From Burkholderiaceae bacterium (GTDB lineage Bacteria > Pseudomonadota > Gammaproteobacteria > Burkholderiales > Burkholderiaceae_C), in the NCBI GenBank assembly GCA_030123545.1, contig CP126124.1:2480001-2544000 (forward strand): 64,000 nt of DNA, given 5' to 3'. Under the pieces are notes generated by a model. It was not told the DNA's origin, did no database searches, and saw only the letters and a list, made by a program, of their open reading frames with translations. Shown here piece by piece: positions 8,901-16,740 of this stretch. The stretch's first letter is position 1, and every line of letters starts with the position of its first letter. A program made the position numbers and the translations under genes.

Positions 8901-9613
8901 CTGTTGCCATCATCAACCAGACCATTCGTGAGATGTGCCTTGAGGTCAAGTCCCATGCGTCGGCCATGCAGAACTGGCGATTGATGACGGAAGAAGAATT
9001 GCTGTACGAAGCGGCGATTTGTATTTTCGGCAGTCAGATGGTGTTCGAGATGGCTGTAGCAACGGCGGATCGGCTGCGCGAGCGGAAGTTGCTCCAGCCA
9101 GCGCCACGCGGCAGGAGCGTGGAAGTCATCGAGCGGAAGGTGGTTGAAGCTCTGTCCGATCCATTGCTCATGCCCAAAGGCGATGGAACGCAGCGGTGGG
9201 CGCGGCCACGTTTCAAGAACCGACTGGCATCCCTCCTTGCCACGACTATCGTCGAGATTTATGGACAGTCCCGAACGATCCGTGGATTCTTGTTCGATGC
9301 CGAAAGCGCAAGGGAAGCCCGAGAAACCCTGACACAGCACGTTTGGGGCTTCGGCCCCAAACAGGCTAGTCTATTCCTGCGGCGTGTGAGCTATTGCGCC
9401 GACCTTGCCGTGCTGGACGTTCATGTGCTGGACTACTTGCAACTGGCGCGTGGTTTGTCGCTGTCTTCCAGCAAGCTTGGACATCTGTCGTTCTACGAGG
9501 AGATAGAGGACACCTTTCGGGAGATTGCAGCCGAGTTCGGCCATTCGGTCGGCTGCGTCGATCTGGCAACGTGGCTGACCATGCGCGTGGCCAAGAAGGA
9601 GGCGTTCTTATGA
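8897..9613 (+). CDS. Ogg2-like helix-hairpin-helix 8-oxoguanine DNA glycosylase-family protein
   Basis: This 238-residue protein has an HhH-GPD-like C-terminal half. The segment GFGPKQASLFLR supplies the hairpin and Lys155, which aligns with the Schiff-base lysine of Ogg2/AGOG glycosylases. LDVHVLDY supplies Asp174, in the position of the catalytic Asp. The 19-residue Lys-Asp spacing is close to that family. Both residues being kept suggests an active enzyme, though the substrate could be a modified base other than 8-oxoguanine. Overlap with both neighbours (ATGA each time) ties it to the TGT-like and QueC-like genes. Type IV CBASS loci also carry an OGG-type gene. A housekeeping repair role is less likely given this context. 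Confidence 0.78.
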   Translation: MTVAIINQTIREMCLEVKSHASAMQNWRLMTEEELLYEAAICIFGSQMVFEMAVATADRLRERKLLQPAPRGRSVEVIERKVVEALSDPLLMPKGDGTQRWARPRFKNRLASLLATTIVEIYGQSRTIRGFLFDAESAREARETLTQHVWGFGPKQASLFLRRVSYCADLAVLDVHVLDYLQLARGLSLSSSKLGHLSFYEEIEDTFREIAAEFGHSVGCVDLATWLTMRVAKKEAFL

Positions 9614-10203
9614 GTTTCGTGAGCTTGGTTTCCGGTGGCCTTGATTCGACGCTCATCGGTGTAATGGCGAAGGAAGAAGGAGTCACGCACTTCCCGTTGT
9701 TCATTGACTATGGGCAGCGGGCTGCTCGCAAGGAATGGGAAACCTGCAAGCTCGTCCACGAAGCTTTGGGGCTTCCTGTGCCGGTGCGTATGGACTTGTC
9801 AGGGTTCGGGCGTGTCATTGCATCTGGCCTGACCCGCGAAGAATTGGACATCAAGGCCGATGCCTTCACGCCGGGCCGTAACCTGATGTTCTTGTTGATG
9901 GGCAGCGCGTATGCCTATCAGCAGGGAGCTTCGGCGGTGGCCATCGGCCTGTTGGCCGAGGAATTCAGCCAGTTTCCTGATCAAAAACTACAGTTCGTGA
10001 TGCAGGCTGAAGCCAATATCGCTACCGCGATGGGGCGACAGATCAAGGTGCTGACGCCTCTGATCGAGTTCGGGAAGGCGGATGTTGTCCGGCTCGCACA
10101 AGCTAAAGGCATCACCGGTACCTACTCGTGCCACACAGGAAACTCGGAACCTTGCGGACGGTGCATCGCCTGCTTGGAATTTCAATTCGACGAGGAGAAA
10201 TGA
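9610..10203 (+). CDS. QueC-like 7-cyano-7-deazaguanine synthase family protein, Cap9-like
   Basis: At 197 residues it is slightly shorter than housekeeping QueC. QueC uses ATP and ammonia to turn 7-carboxy-7-deazaguanine into preQ0 through an amide. The PP-loop ATP-binding motif SGGLDS (8-13) is intact. The C-terminal zinc site is complete: Cys174, Cys182, Cys185 and Cys188. No queD, queE or folE is nearby, so this is not a queuosine operon. The start overlaps the OGG-like stop (ATGA), and the TIR gene begins one base after its own stop. I call it Cap9-like because QueC + TGT + OGG is the type IV CBASS ancillary set. As I recall, in that system the QueC-like enzyme attaches the deazaguanine to a protein N terminus. 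Confidence 0.85.
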   Translation: MSFVSLVSGGLDSTLIGVMAKEEGVTHFPLFIDYGQRAARKEWETCKLVHEALGLPVPVRMDLSGFGRVIASGLTREELDIKADAFTPGRNLMFLLMGSAYAYQQGASAVAIGLLAEEFSQFPDQKLQFVMQAEANIATAMGRQIKVLTPLIEFGKADVVRLAQAKGITGTYSCHTGNSEPCGRCIACLEFQFDEEK

Positions 10204-10204
10204 C

Positions 10205-10705
10205 ATGGGCGGAAGTTACGGCGGTGGCTTGGGCAACCTGGATATCCAAAGCCTTTCGGAGAAGGTAAAGCAGAAGCTTTCGGACGCCAAAAGCGACGTC
10301 AGCAGGCATGTTTTCATCAGCTTCGACCACGAAGACTTGAATGAGGTGAATCTGCTTCGTGGGCAAGCGAAGAATGACAAGGTCGATTTGCAGTTCGACG
10401 ACCATTCTGTGAAGGAGCCATTCGACAGCACCAACGCCGACTACATCAAGCGGCAAATACGCGAGAAGATCGACCGCTGCTCGGTAACGGTGGTGTACCT
10501 CTCCGACAAGACTGCTTCCAGTAAGTGGGTGAACTGGGAAGTCGAGGAAAGCATCAAGCGTGGCAAGGGCGTCATCGGCGTTTACAAGGGCGACAAGGCC
10601 CCAACCAATGTTCCCTCAGCCTTCCAGCAGAACGGTTGCAAGGCTGTGAAATGGGAGCACACCGCGCTGACGAAGGCAATCGAGGACGCAAGCACCAAGA
10701 GATGA
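10205..10705 (+). CDS. TIR-domain (ThsB/DUF1863-like) protein with glycine-rich N terminus
   Basis: This is a 166-residue soluble protein. After a charged helix (about 12-32) comes a TIR-like fold: HVFISFDHEDL (first strand), then VTVVYLSDKTASSKWVNWEVEESI. Glu112 of the NWEVE segment is the likely NADase glutamate, and GVIGVY gives a later strand. ThsB-type TIR proteins in Thoeris make an NAD-derived signal after phage infection, so a signalling or NAD-consuming role is plausible. The N terminus begins Met-Gly-Gly-Ser-Tyr-Gly-Gly-Gly, so Met removal would expose glycine. Start choice: ATG at 10205 lies one base after the queC stop, with GAGGAGAAA upstream inside queC. It ends 6 bp before the AlbA-type ATPase gene. 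Confidence 0.82.
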   Translation: MGGSYGGGLGNLDIQSLSEKVKQKLSDAKSDVSRHVFISFDHEDLNEVNLLRGQAKNDKVDLQFDDHSVKEPFDSTNADYIKRQIREKIDRCSVTVVYLSDKTASSKWVNWEVEESIKRGKGVIGVYKGDKAPTNVPSAFQQNGCKAVKWEHTALTKAIEDASTKR

Positions 10706-10711
10706 TCTCGT

Positions 10712-12148
10712 ATGAACGAGGCTGAATTTCAGTCGATCCTCGCGCGCGGCGAAGACAGTCGCCACCAGCTCAAGCGCGACGAGACCAACGCCGACAGCAT
10801 CGCGGCGGAACTGGCTGCGTTCGCCAATAGCGGCGGCGGCCTGTTGCTGCTGGGCGCGGACGACAACGGCAAGGTGACCGGGTTGGATGCGGCCAACGTG
10901 CGCCGTTTGAACCAGTTGATCTCGAATGCCGCATCACAGAACGTTCGCCCGCCGCTTCACCCGATCACCGAGAACATCCAGACGGCGCAAGGCGTGGTGA
11001 TCGCCGTCACCGTGCCCAATGGCCTGAGCAAGCCTTATCTGGACAGCCAGGGGCGCATCTGGGTCAAGAGTGGTTCGGACAAGCGCCACGTCACGGCGCG
11101 GGAGGAAATCCAGCGCCTGTTCCAGCGCTCCGGGTTGATCTATGCCGATGTGATTCCGGTGGAAGGCAGCTCCGACGCCGACATCGACGAAAAGGCGTTC
11201 AACGACTACTTCAATCGGCGCTACGGCCAGTTGCCCGACCAGCCTTTGCCGCAGGCCTTGCAGAACATTGGATTGGGTGACGGGCAGGAGCTGAACCTCG
11301 CGGGCCTGCTGCTGTTCGGCAAGCGCCCGCAGCGTTACCGACCCGCGTTCATGGTCAAGGCCGTGGCCTTTCCCGGCACATCACTGGCCAGCCACCACTA
11401 TCTGGACAGCGAGGACATCGACGGCACGCTGTTGGAGCAGTACCAGCGCAGCTTGGGCTTCATCAAGCGCAACCTGCACCATGTCCAGCGCGACCAGAAT
11501 TTCAACTCCCTGGGCCTGCTGGAAGTGCCGGAACAGGCCATCATCGAATTGCTGGTCAACGCGCTGATTCACCGCGACTACTTCACCAGCGCCTCGATTC
11601 GCTTGCTGATCTTCGCCGACCGCATCGAGATCATCAGCCCGGGCCATCTGCCCGACAGCCTGAACACGGAGCAAATCCGGCAGGGCAAGTCGAACCGGCG
11701 CAACCCGACCTTGACCGATCACGCGGTCAGCATCCTGCCGTACCGAGGCATCGGCACCGGCATCCCGCGTGTGCTGGAAGACTGGCCGCAGACCCGGCTG
11801 GTGGATGACGTAGCGGGCAACGAGTTCAGGGCGGTGATCCCGAGGCCGGTGACCAGCGCCCCGGAAGTCACCCCGGAAGTCACCCCGGAAGTCACCCCGG
11901 AAGTCACCCCGGAAGTTGACAAGGTGGCTCGCGCATTGCCGGCTGCGCTGTCCAGGCAGGAGCTGCAGGACGTCTTGGGCCTGAAGGACGACGAGCATTT
12001 CCGTAAGGCGTACCTGCTGCCAGCCCTTGCGTCTGGGCTGGTGGAAATGACGCTGCCCGACAAACCACGCAGCAGCAAGCAACGCTACCGCCTGACGACC
12101 ACCGGGCGCCGATGGCTGGACGCGCATCCTGATCGCGGTCCGATCTGA
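10712..12148 (+). CDS. Schlafen AlbA_2 / GHKL-type ATPase protein with winged-helix tail
   Basis: This 478-residue protein starts with an AlbA_2 (Schlafen-like, divergent AAA-4) domain (about 1-130). Its signature is the HQLKRDETN and FANSGGGLLLLGADD segments. An HATPase_c_4-type domain follows, with LVNALIHRDY (the N-box) and YRGIGTGIPRVLEDW. A linker of four PEVT repeats (about 384-403) leads to a winged-helix domain (about 405-470). Such proteins are often labelled RecG-like helicases by mistake; no helicase motor is visible. They are common in defence islands and near restriction genes. The 6-bp gap suggests cotranscription with the TIR cassette, but whether it belongs to the same system is unknown. 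Confidence 0.85.
   Translation: MNEAEFQSILARGEDSRHQLKRDETNADSIAAELAAFANSGGGLLLLGADDNGKVTGLDAANVRRLNQLISNAASQNVRPPLHPITENIQTAQGVVIAVTVPNGLSKPYLDSQGRIWVKSGSDKRHVTAREEIQRLFQRSGLIYADVIPVEGSSDADIDEKAFNDYFNRRYGQLPDQPLPQALQNIGLGDGQELNLAGLLLFGKRPQRYRPAFMVKAVAFPGTSLASHHYLDSEDIDGTLLEQYQRSLGFIKRNLHHVQRDQNFNSLGLLEVPEQAIIELLVNALIHRDYFTSASIRLLIFADRIEIISPGHLPDSLNTEQIRQGKSNRRNPTLTDHAVSILPYRGIGTGIPRVLEDWPQTRLVDDVAGNEFRAVIPRPVTSAPEVTPEVTPEVTPEVTPEVDKVARALPAALSRQELQDVLGLKDDEHFRKAYLLPALASGLVEMTLPDKPRSSKQRYRLTTTGRRWLDAHPDRGPI
11861..11920 (+). repeat. Five-copy 12-bp tandem repeat encoding Pro-Glu-Val-Thr units
   Basis: The unit CCGGAAGTCACC occurs four times exactly, and a fifth time ending in TTGAC. It encodes PEVT in frame, forming a flexible acidic linker between the ATPase and winged-helix domains. 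Because the unit is a multiple of three, copy-number change would alter linker length without a frameshift. Confidence 0.95.
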
Positions 12149-12153
12149 GTTCG

Positions 12154-12168
12154 GCGGGTTTTACCCGC
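12154..12168 (+). terminator. Short hairpin after the defence island, possible weak terminator
   Basis: GCGGGT and ACCCGC pair across a TTT loop 5 bp after the AlbA-type gene stop. No T-run follows, so intrinsic termination is uncertain. The rest of 12169-12331 shows no gene. Confidence 0.45.
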
Positions 12169-12331
12169 ACTCCCTCGGCCAGTCCACTACGCTGCTATTT
12201 GGCTGACCCTTCGCGATCCGTCAACCCGATGACACCACGATCAACGCGTTCACCGTGGGGCCGGCCAGCCAGCCCTGGTGAGCCGTAGCATGATGGACCG
12301 CTGCTGACGCGCTCGCCACCGGAGGTCCTTC

Positions 12332-12805
12332 ATGTCCACGACAGTCCACCTGAAAGTCAACGGCCAAGCGCACGACGTCTCGGTCGAGCCCGGCACCATG
12401 TTGCTCTACGTGTTGCGGGACAACCTCGGGCTGCACGGGCCGAAGTTCGGCTGCGGCTTGTCGGAGTGCGGCGCGTGCACGATCCACCTGGACGGGCAGG
12501 CGACCCACTCGTGCGTGTTGCCGGTGGAAGCGGCCGCAGGCCACGAGATCACCACGCTCGAAGGACTCGGCACGATCGACCATCCCGATCCGCTGCAGAA
12601 GGCGTTCATCGACGAGCAGGCCGTGCAGTGCGGTTACTGCATCAACGGCATGATCATGACGGCCAAGGCGCTGCTGAAGACGAACCCGCACCCGACGCGG
12701 GACGACATCAAGCAGGCACTGGACGGCAACCTGTGCCGTTGCGGCACGCATATGCGCATCGTCCGCGCCATCGAGCGGGCCGCCAAGGCGGGAGCAACAG
12801 CATGA
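12332..12805 (+). CDS. Molybdenum hydroxylase small subunit, two [2Fe-2S] clusters (isoquinoline 1-oxidoreductase alpha-like)
   Basis: This 157-residue protein is the electron-transfer subunit of a xanthine-oxidase-family enzyme. The N-terminal plant-type ferredoxin fold holds GCGLSECGAC and a later Cys. The C-terminal four-helix domain holds CGYCINGM and CRCGTH, which bind the second cluster. It passes electrons from the molybdenum site in the large subunit to an acceptor such as cytochrome c. GGAGG lies just upstream of the ATG. Its stop overlaps the large-subunit start (ATGA). IorA of isoquinoline 1-oxidoreductase is the closest named type, but the substrate cannot be assigned. Confidence 0.93.
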   Translation: MSTTVHLKVNGQAHDVSVEPGTMLLYVLRDNLGLHGPKFGCGLSECGACTIHLDGQATHSCVLPVEAAAGHEITTLEGLGTIDHPDPLQKAFIDEQAVQCGYCINGMIMTAKALLKTNPHPTRDDIKQALDGNLCRCGTHMRIVRAIERAAKAGATA

Positions 12806-15147
12806 ATACGCGACGCCGGGACGTGATTGACACGATGGAACTGCCTGATCTCGGCGCCAGCCGCCGCGCATTCCTCAAGACTTCGGGGGGCCTGGTGCTG
12901 GGCTTCAGCCTGTTCGGACCGGCGGCGGCCATGGCGGCGACGCGTGAATTGCCGTTGGATACGAGTGTTGCCGCGATGAGCGGCGCCGGCCCGTTCCCGG
13001 CGGTGGATCCGGCCAAGCTGGATGCGTGGATCGCGATCCATCCGGACAACACCGCCACGCTGTTCACGGGCAAGGTGGAACAGGGCAATGGTTCGCCGAA
13101 CGCGCTGCTGCAGATGGCCGCCGAGGAACTGGATTTCCCGTACGACCGCTTTTACCTGGTGATGGGTTCGACCACGGAGACGGTCGACCAGGGACCGACC
13201 TACGGCAGCATGGCGGTGCGTTACGCGGGGCCGCAGATCCAGCATGCGGCAGCGGCAGGCCGCCAGGTGCTGCTGACGATGGCCAGCAAGCAATTCGGTG
13301 TGCCGGTGCAGAAGCTGACGGCGGCCGCGGGTGTCATCACCGTCGCTGGCACACCGGGCAAGTCCATCACCTACGGAAAGCTCGTGGGCGGCAAGCGCCT
13401 CGACGTGACCATCGGCGCCAGCGGCAAGACGTTCGGCATGAAGGTGGCGCCCGACGCCAAACTCAAGGACCCGTCGAAGTACACCGTGATCGGCACCTCG
13501 GTGCCGCGCAAGGACATTCCGGGCAAGACGACGGGCCAGTTCACGTACATGCAGGACGTGAAGGTGCCCGGCATGCTGCATGGCCGCGTGGTGCGTCCGT
13601 ACGGCGTCGGCGCGAAATTGCTGAAGGTCGATGAAGCCGGCCTCAAGGATATTCCCGGGTTCGTGCAGATCGTGCGCGAGGGCAACTTCCTCGGCGTGGT
13701 GGCGCAGACCGAGTGGGGCGCGATCCAGGCGGCTGAGAAGCTGGGCTCCAAGCTCCATCGCAAGGGCCCGGACGATGGTCTGGCGAAGTGGTCGAACTGG
13801 AATGGCCTGGCTGCGACCAACGAGGTCTGGGACGCGGTCCGCAAGGCGCCCGGCAAGGCACAGTCCGTCGCCAAGCACGGCGATGTCGACAAAGCGCTCA
13901 AAGCCGCCGCGCACACGCTCAAGGCAACGTATCTGACGCCATTCGAGACCCATGGCTCGATCGGCCCGGAGTGCGCCATTGCCGACGTCGACAACGGCAG
14001 GGCCATCGTCTGGGGCGGCACGCAGATGCCGCATCAGGCGCAGCGCGATCTGGCCGAGTTGTTGGGCTTTCCGGTCGACAAGGTCGAAGTGCGTTGGGTC
14101 GAGGCTTCCGGTCAATACGGGCGCAATGGCCTGGAACACGTGATGGCGGACGCCGCCATCATGTCGCGCGCCGTGGGTCGGCCGGTGCGCGTGCAGTGGA
14201 TGCGCTGGGATTCGCATGGCTGGGACCCGAAGGAACCGCCGATCGTCCAGGACCTCGAGGGCGGGCTCGACGCGCAGGGCAACGTGACGGCGTGGCGCCA
14301 CCACATGTGGGTGCCGACGTTCTCGAACACCCGCCTGCTGGCTTCGGAATTGATCGGCAAGCCGGTCGGCACGGAGAACCTCGGCAACGCCGCGATCGGT
14401 TACGAGTACACGTTCGACAACGCGGATGTGTCGTCCCACAACGAGAGCCGTGTCGGCGTGATCACGGCGTGGATGCGCGCGCCGGGCCAGTTCGAGACCA
14501 CCTTCGCGATGGAAGCCTTCATCGACGAACTGGCGGCGGCGGCGAAGCAAGACCCGCTGGAATTCCGCCTGAAGTATCTCAAGGAGCCGCGTACCGTCGG
14601 CGTGCTCAAGGCCGCCGCCAAGCTCTATGGGTGGCAGCCGCGCGTGGCGTTCAGCGCCGGCAAACAGAGCGGCCGCAAGGCCACGGGTCGTGGCATCGCG
14701 TGGGTCAACCGCGACGACAGCCGGGTGGCAACGATCGCGGACGTCGAGGTCGATCAACAGACGGGCGAGATTCGCGTCGTGCGGGTCGTCGTCGCGCACG
14801 ACAACGGCCTCGTCATCAGCCCGGACGGCATGCGCAACCAGATCGAGGGCAACATCGTGCAGTCGATCAGCCGCACGCTGCACGAAGAGGTGGCCTTCGA
14901 CCACGCCCACGTCACCAGTCGCGACTGGGCAAGCTACCCGATCCTGCGTTTCCACGAGATCCCGGACAGCATCGAGATCGTGCTGGTGAACAACGATCCG
15001 AAGTTCATTTCGACCGGCGGCGGCGAACCGTCGACCTGCCCGACGGCCGCGGTCGTCAGCAACGCCGTCTACGACGCGGTCGGTGTACGCCTGCGGCAGA
15101 GACCGTTCCGGCCTGCGCGGGTCAAGGAGGCCATGAGCGCGGTGTAG
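12802..15147 (+). CDS. Molybdopterin-binding large subunit of a periplasmic molybdenum hydroxylase (IorB-like), Tat-exported
   Basis: At 781 residues this is the catalytic subunit for oxidative hydroxylation of an aldehyde or N-heterocycle. A Tat signal is clear: SRRAFLK (about residue 18-24) before a hydrophobic stretch ending AAAMA, so the complex is exported folded. The molybdopterin cytosine dinucleotide-binding domains follow, including the GGTQMPHQAQRDLAELLGF segment and the C-terminal STGGGEPS segment with its catalytic-type Glu. No FAD subunit is encoded, which fits IorAB-like two-subunit enzymes. No XdhC-type maturation factor is beside it, but moaA, mobA and moeA lie within 6 kb. 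Confidence 0.92.
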   Translation: MNTRRRDVIDTMELPDLGASRRAFLKTSGGLVLGFSLFGPAAAMAATRELPLDTSVAAMSGAGPFPAVDPAKLDAWIAIHPDNTATLFTGKVEQGNGSPNALLQMAAEELDFPYDRFYLVMGSTTETVDQGPTYGSMAVRYAGPQIQHAAAAGRQVLLTMASKQFGVPVQKLTAAAGVITVAGTPGKSITYGKLVGGKRLDVTIGASGKTFGMKVAPDAKLKDPSKYTVIGTSVPRKDIPGKTTGQFTYMQDVKVPGMLHGRVVRPYGVGAKLLKVDEAGLKDIPGFVQIVREGNFLGVVAQTEWGAIQAAEKLGSKLHRKGPDDGLAKWSNWNGLAATNEVWDAVRKAPGKAQSVAKHGDVDKALKAAAHTLKATYLTPFETHGSIGPECAIADVDNGRAIVWGGTQMPHQAQRDLAELLGFPVDKVEVRWVEASGQYGRNGLEHVMADAAIMSRAVGRPVRVQWMRWDSHGWDPKEPPIVQDLEGGLDAQGNVTAWRHHMWVPTFSNTRLLASELIGKPVGTENLGNAAIGYEYTFDNADVSSHNESRVGVITAWMRAPGQFETTFAMEAFIDELAAAAKQDPLEFRLKYLKEPRTVGVLKAAAKLYGWQPRVAFSAGKQSGRKATGRGIAWVNRDDSRVATIADVEVDQQTGEIRVVRVVVAHDNGLVISPDGMRNQIEGNIVQSISRTLHEEVAFDHAHVTSRDWASYPILRFHEIPDSIEIVLVNNDPKFISTGGGEPSTCPTAAVVSNAVYDAVGVRLRQRPFRPARVKEAMSAV

Positions 15148-15221
15148 TTGCCGTCGGCTTTCCGATGCATGGTGCGGGCGCCAGGTGAACGCGGGCAACC
15201 GACTGGCGCAAAATCCGCGGC

Positions 15222-16655
15222 ATGCAACTGAACTACATCGCCAATGCCCCCGTCCCGTCGGCGTCCGGCCGCACGCTGCCGGTGATCGACCCGTCCGACG
15301 GCCAGACCTTCGACGAATTGCAGCGCAGCAATGCGCAGGACATCGCGGCGGCGGTGCAGGCCGCGCGCCACTGTTACGACACCGTGTGGAGCCGCTTCAG
15401 CGCGGCCGAGCGCGGCCGGCTGCTGATAAAACTCTCGGCCAAGGTCGCCGAGCATGCGGAGGAGCTGGCGCGCATCGAGCAGCGCGACTGCGGCAAGCCG
15501 ACGCCGCAGGCGCGCGCCGACGCGCTGGCGCTGGTGCGCTACTTCGAGTTCTACGCCGGCGCCTGCGACAAGCTGCACGGCGAGACCCTGCCCTACCAGA
15601 GCGGCTACAGCGTGTTCACCTGGCGCGAACCGCACGGCGTGACCGGCCACATCATTCCGTGGAACTACCCGATGCAGATCTTCGGCCGCAGCGTCGGCGG
15701 CGCGCTCGCCGCGGGCAACTGCTGCGTGGTCAAGCCGTCGGAAGACGCCTGCCTGTCGTTGCTGAAGGTCGCGGAGCTGGCGGCCGAGGTCGGCTTTCCG
15801 GCCGGTGCCATCAATATCGTGACCGGCTACGGCCACGAGGTCGGCGACGCGCTGGCGCGGCATCCGGGCGTCGATCACATCAGCTTCACCGGCAGCCCGC
15901 GCGTCGGCACGCTGATCCAGCAGGCCGCGGCCGAGCGCCATTGTCCGGTCACGCTCGAGCTCGGCGGCAAGAGCCCGCAGATCATCTTCGCCGACGCCGA
16001 CCTGGACGCGGCGCTGCCGGTCGTGATCAATGCGATCGTGCAGAACGCCGGCCAGACCTGCTCCGCCGGTTCGCGGCTGCTGGTCGAGCAAGCGATCTAC
16101 GAGCCGCTGCTCGAACGCCTCGCGAAGACCTTCGCGAATCTGCGCGTGGGGCCGGCGACGATGGACCTCGATGTCGGTCCGCTGATCCGCCAGAGCCAGC
16201 TGCAGCGGGTGTGGGACTTTCTGTCGGACGCGCAGGTCGCCGGCATCCCGATGATGGCGCAGGGCCAGATCGTCGACGAGGCGCCCGAGACGGGCTACTA
16301 CCAGGCGCCGACGCTGTTGCGCGACGTGCCGGTGCAGCACCGGCTCGCGCAGGAGGAGGTGTTCGGCCCGGTGCTCGCCGCAATGAGCTTCCGCGACGAG
16401 GAGCAGGCGCTGGAACTCGCCAACGCGACGCACTTCGGGCTCGTCGCCGGCGTCTGGACGCGCGACGGCGCGCGCCAGTTCCGCGTCGCCCGGGGGCTCA
16501 AGAGCGGCCAGGTGTTCATCAACAACTACGGCGCCGGCGGCGGCGTCGAGCTGCCGTTCGGCGGCGTCAAGTCGTCGGGCTACGGGCGCGAAAAGGGCTT
16601 CGAGGCGCTGTACGGCTTCACCACGCTGAAGACGGTCGCGGTGCGGCACGGTTGA
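15222..16655 (+). CDS. NAD(P)-dependent aldehyde dehydrogenase
   Basis: This 477-residue enzyme oxidises an aldehyde to a carboxylic acid. The active-site glutamate motif LELGGKSP (about 246-253) and the nucleophile segment NAGQTCSAGSR (about 275-285) are intact. The Rossmann region around PWNYPMQIFGR is typical of the betaine-aldehyde or gamma-aminobutyraldehyde type. ATG at 15222 is the only sensible start; there is no strong ribosome-binding site before it. It sits between a molybdenum hydroxylase and an SDR on the same strand, which suggests a shared catabolic role. Substrate unknown. Confidence 0.93.
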   Translation: MQLNYIANAPVPSASGRTLPVIDPSDGQTFDELQRSNAQDIAAAVQAARHCYDTVWSRFSAAERGRLLIKLSAKVAEHAEELARIEQRDCGKPTPQARADALALVRYFEFYAGACDKLHGETLPYQSGYSVFTWREPHGVTGHIIPWNYPMQIFGRSVGGALAAGNCCVVKPSEDACLSLLKVAELAAEVGFPAGAINIVTGYGHEVGDALARHPGVDHISFTGSPRVGTLIQQAAAERHCPVTLELGGKSPQIIFADADLDAALPVVINAIVQNAGQTCSAGSRLLVEQAIYEPLLERLAKTFANLRVGPATMDLDVGPLIRQSQLQRVWDFLSDAQVAGIPMMAQGQIVDEAPETGYYQAPTLLRDVPVQHRLAQEEVFGPVLAAMSFRDEEQALELANATHFGLVAGVWTRDGARQFRVARGLKSGQVFINNYGAGGGVELPFGGVKSSGYGREKGFEALYGFTTLKTVAVRHG

Positions 16656-16740
16656 CAATTCCTCAAGCGAATAATGGCCAGAGCCGATAACCGTTCTACA
16701 TAGTACGCTATCTCTTTAATAGTAAATGGAGATCGCCACC

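Noticed and set aside
9610..10203. Qat defence system or Dpd DNA-modification cluster
   Set aside because: QueC-like genes occur in both, but QatA/QatB/QatD and the Dpd helicase and ParB-like genes are absent. TGT plus OGG fits type IV CBASS ancillary genes better.
11861..11920. CRISPR-like repeat array
   Set aside because: The units are directly joined with no spacers and are read in frame as protein.
10712..12148. RecG-like ATP-dependent helicase
   Set aside because: No Walker A or DEAD-type motor is present. The AlbA_2 and GHKL-like motifs explain the frequent mislabel.
1..12331. Integrase or attachment site bounding the defence island
   Set aside because: No integrase, tRNA or direct repeat was found on either side within this window.
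12149..12331. Small gene between the AlbA-type ATPase and the molybdenum hydroxylase
   Set aside because: No frame with a plausible start, ribosome-binding site and protein-like composition was seen.
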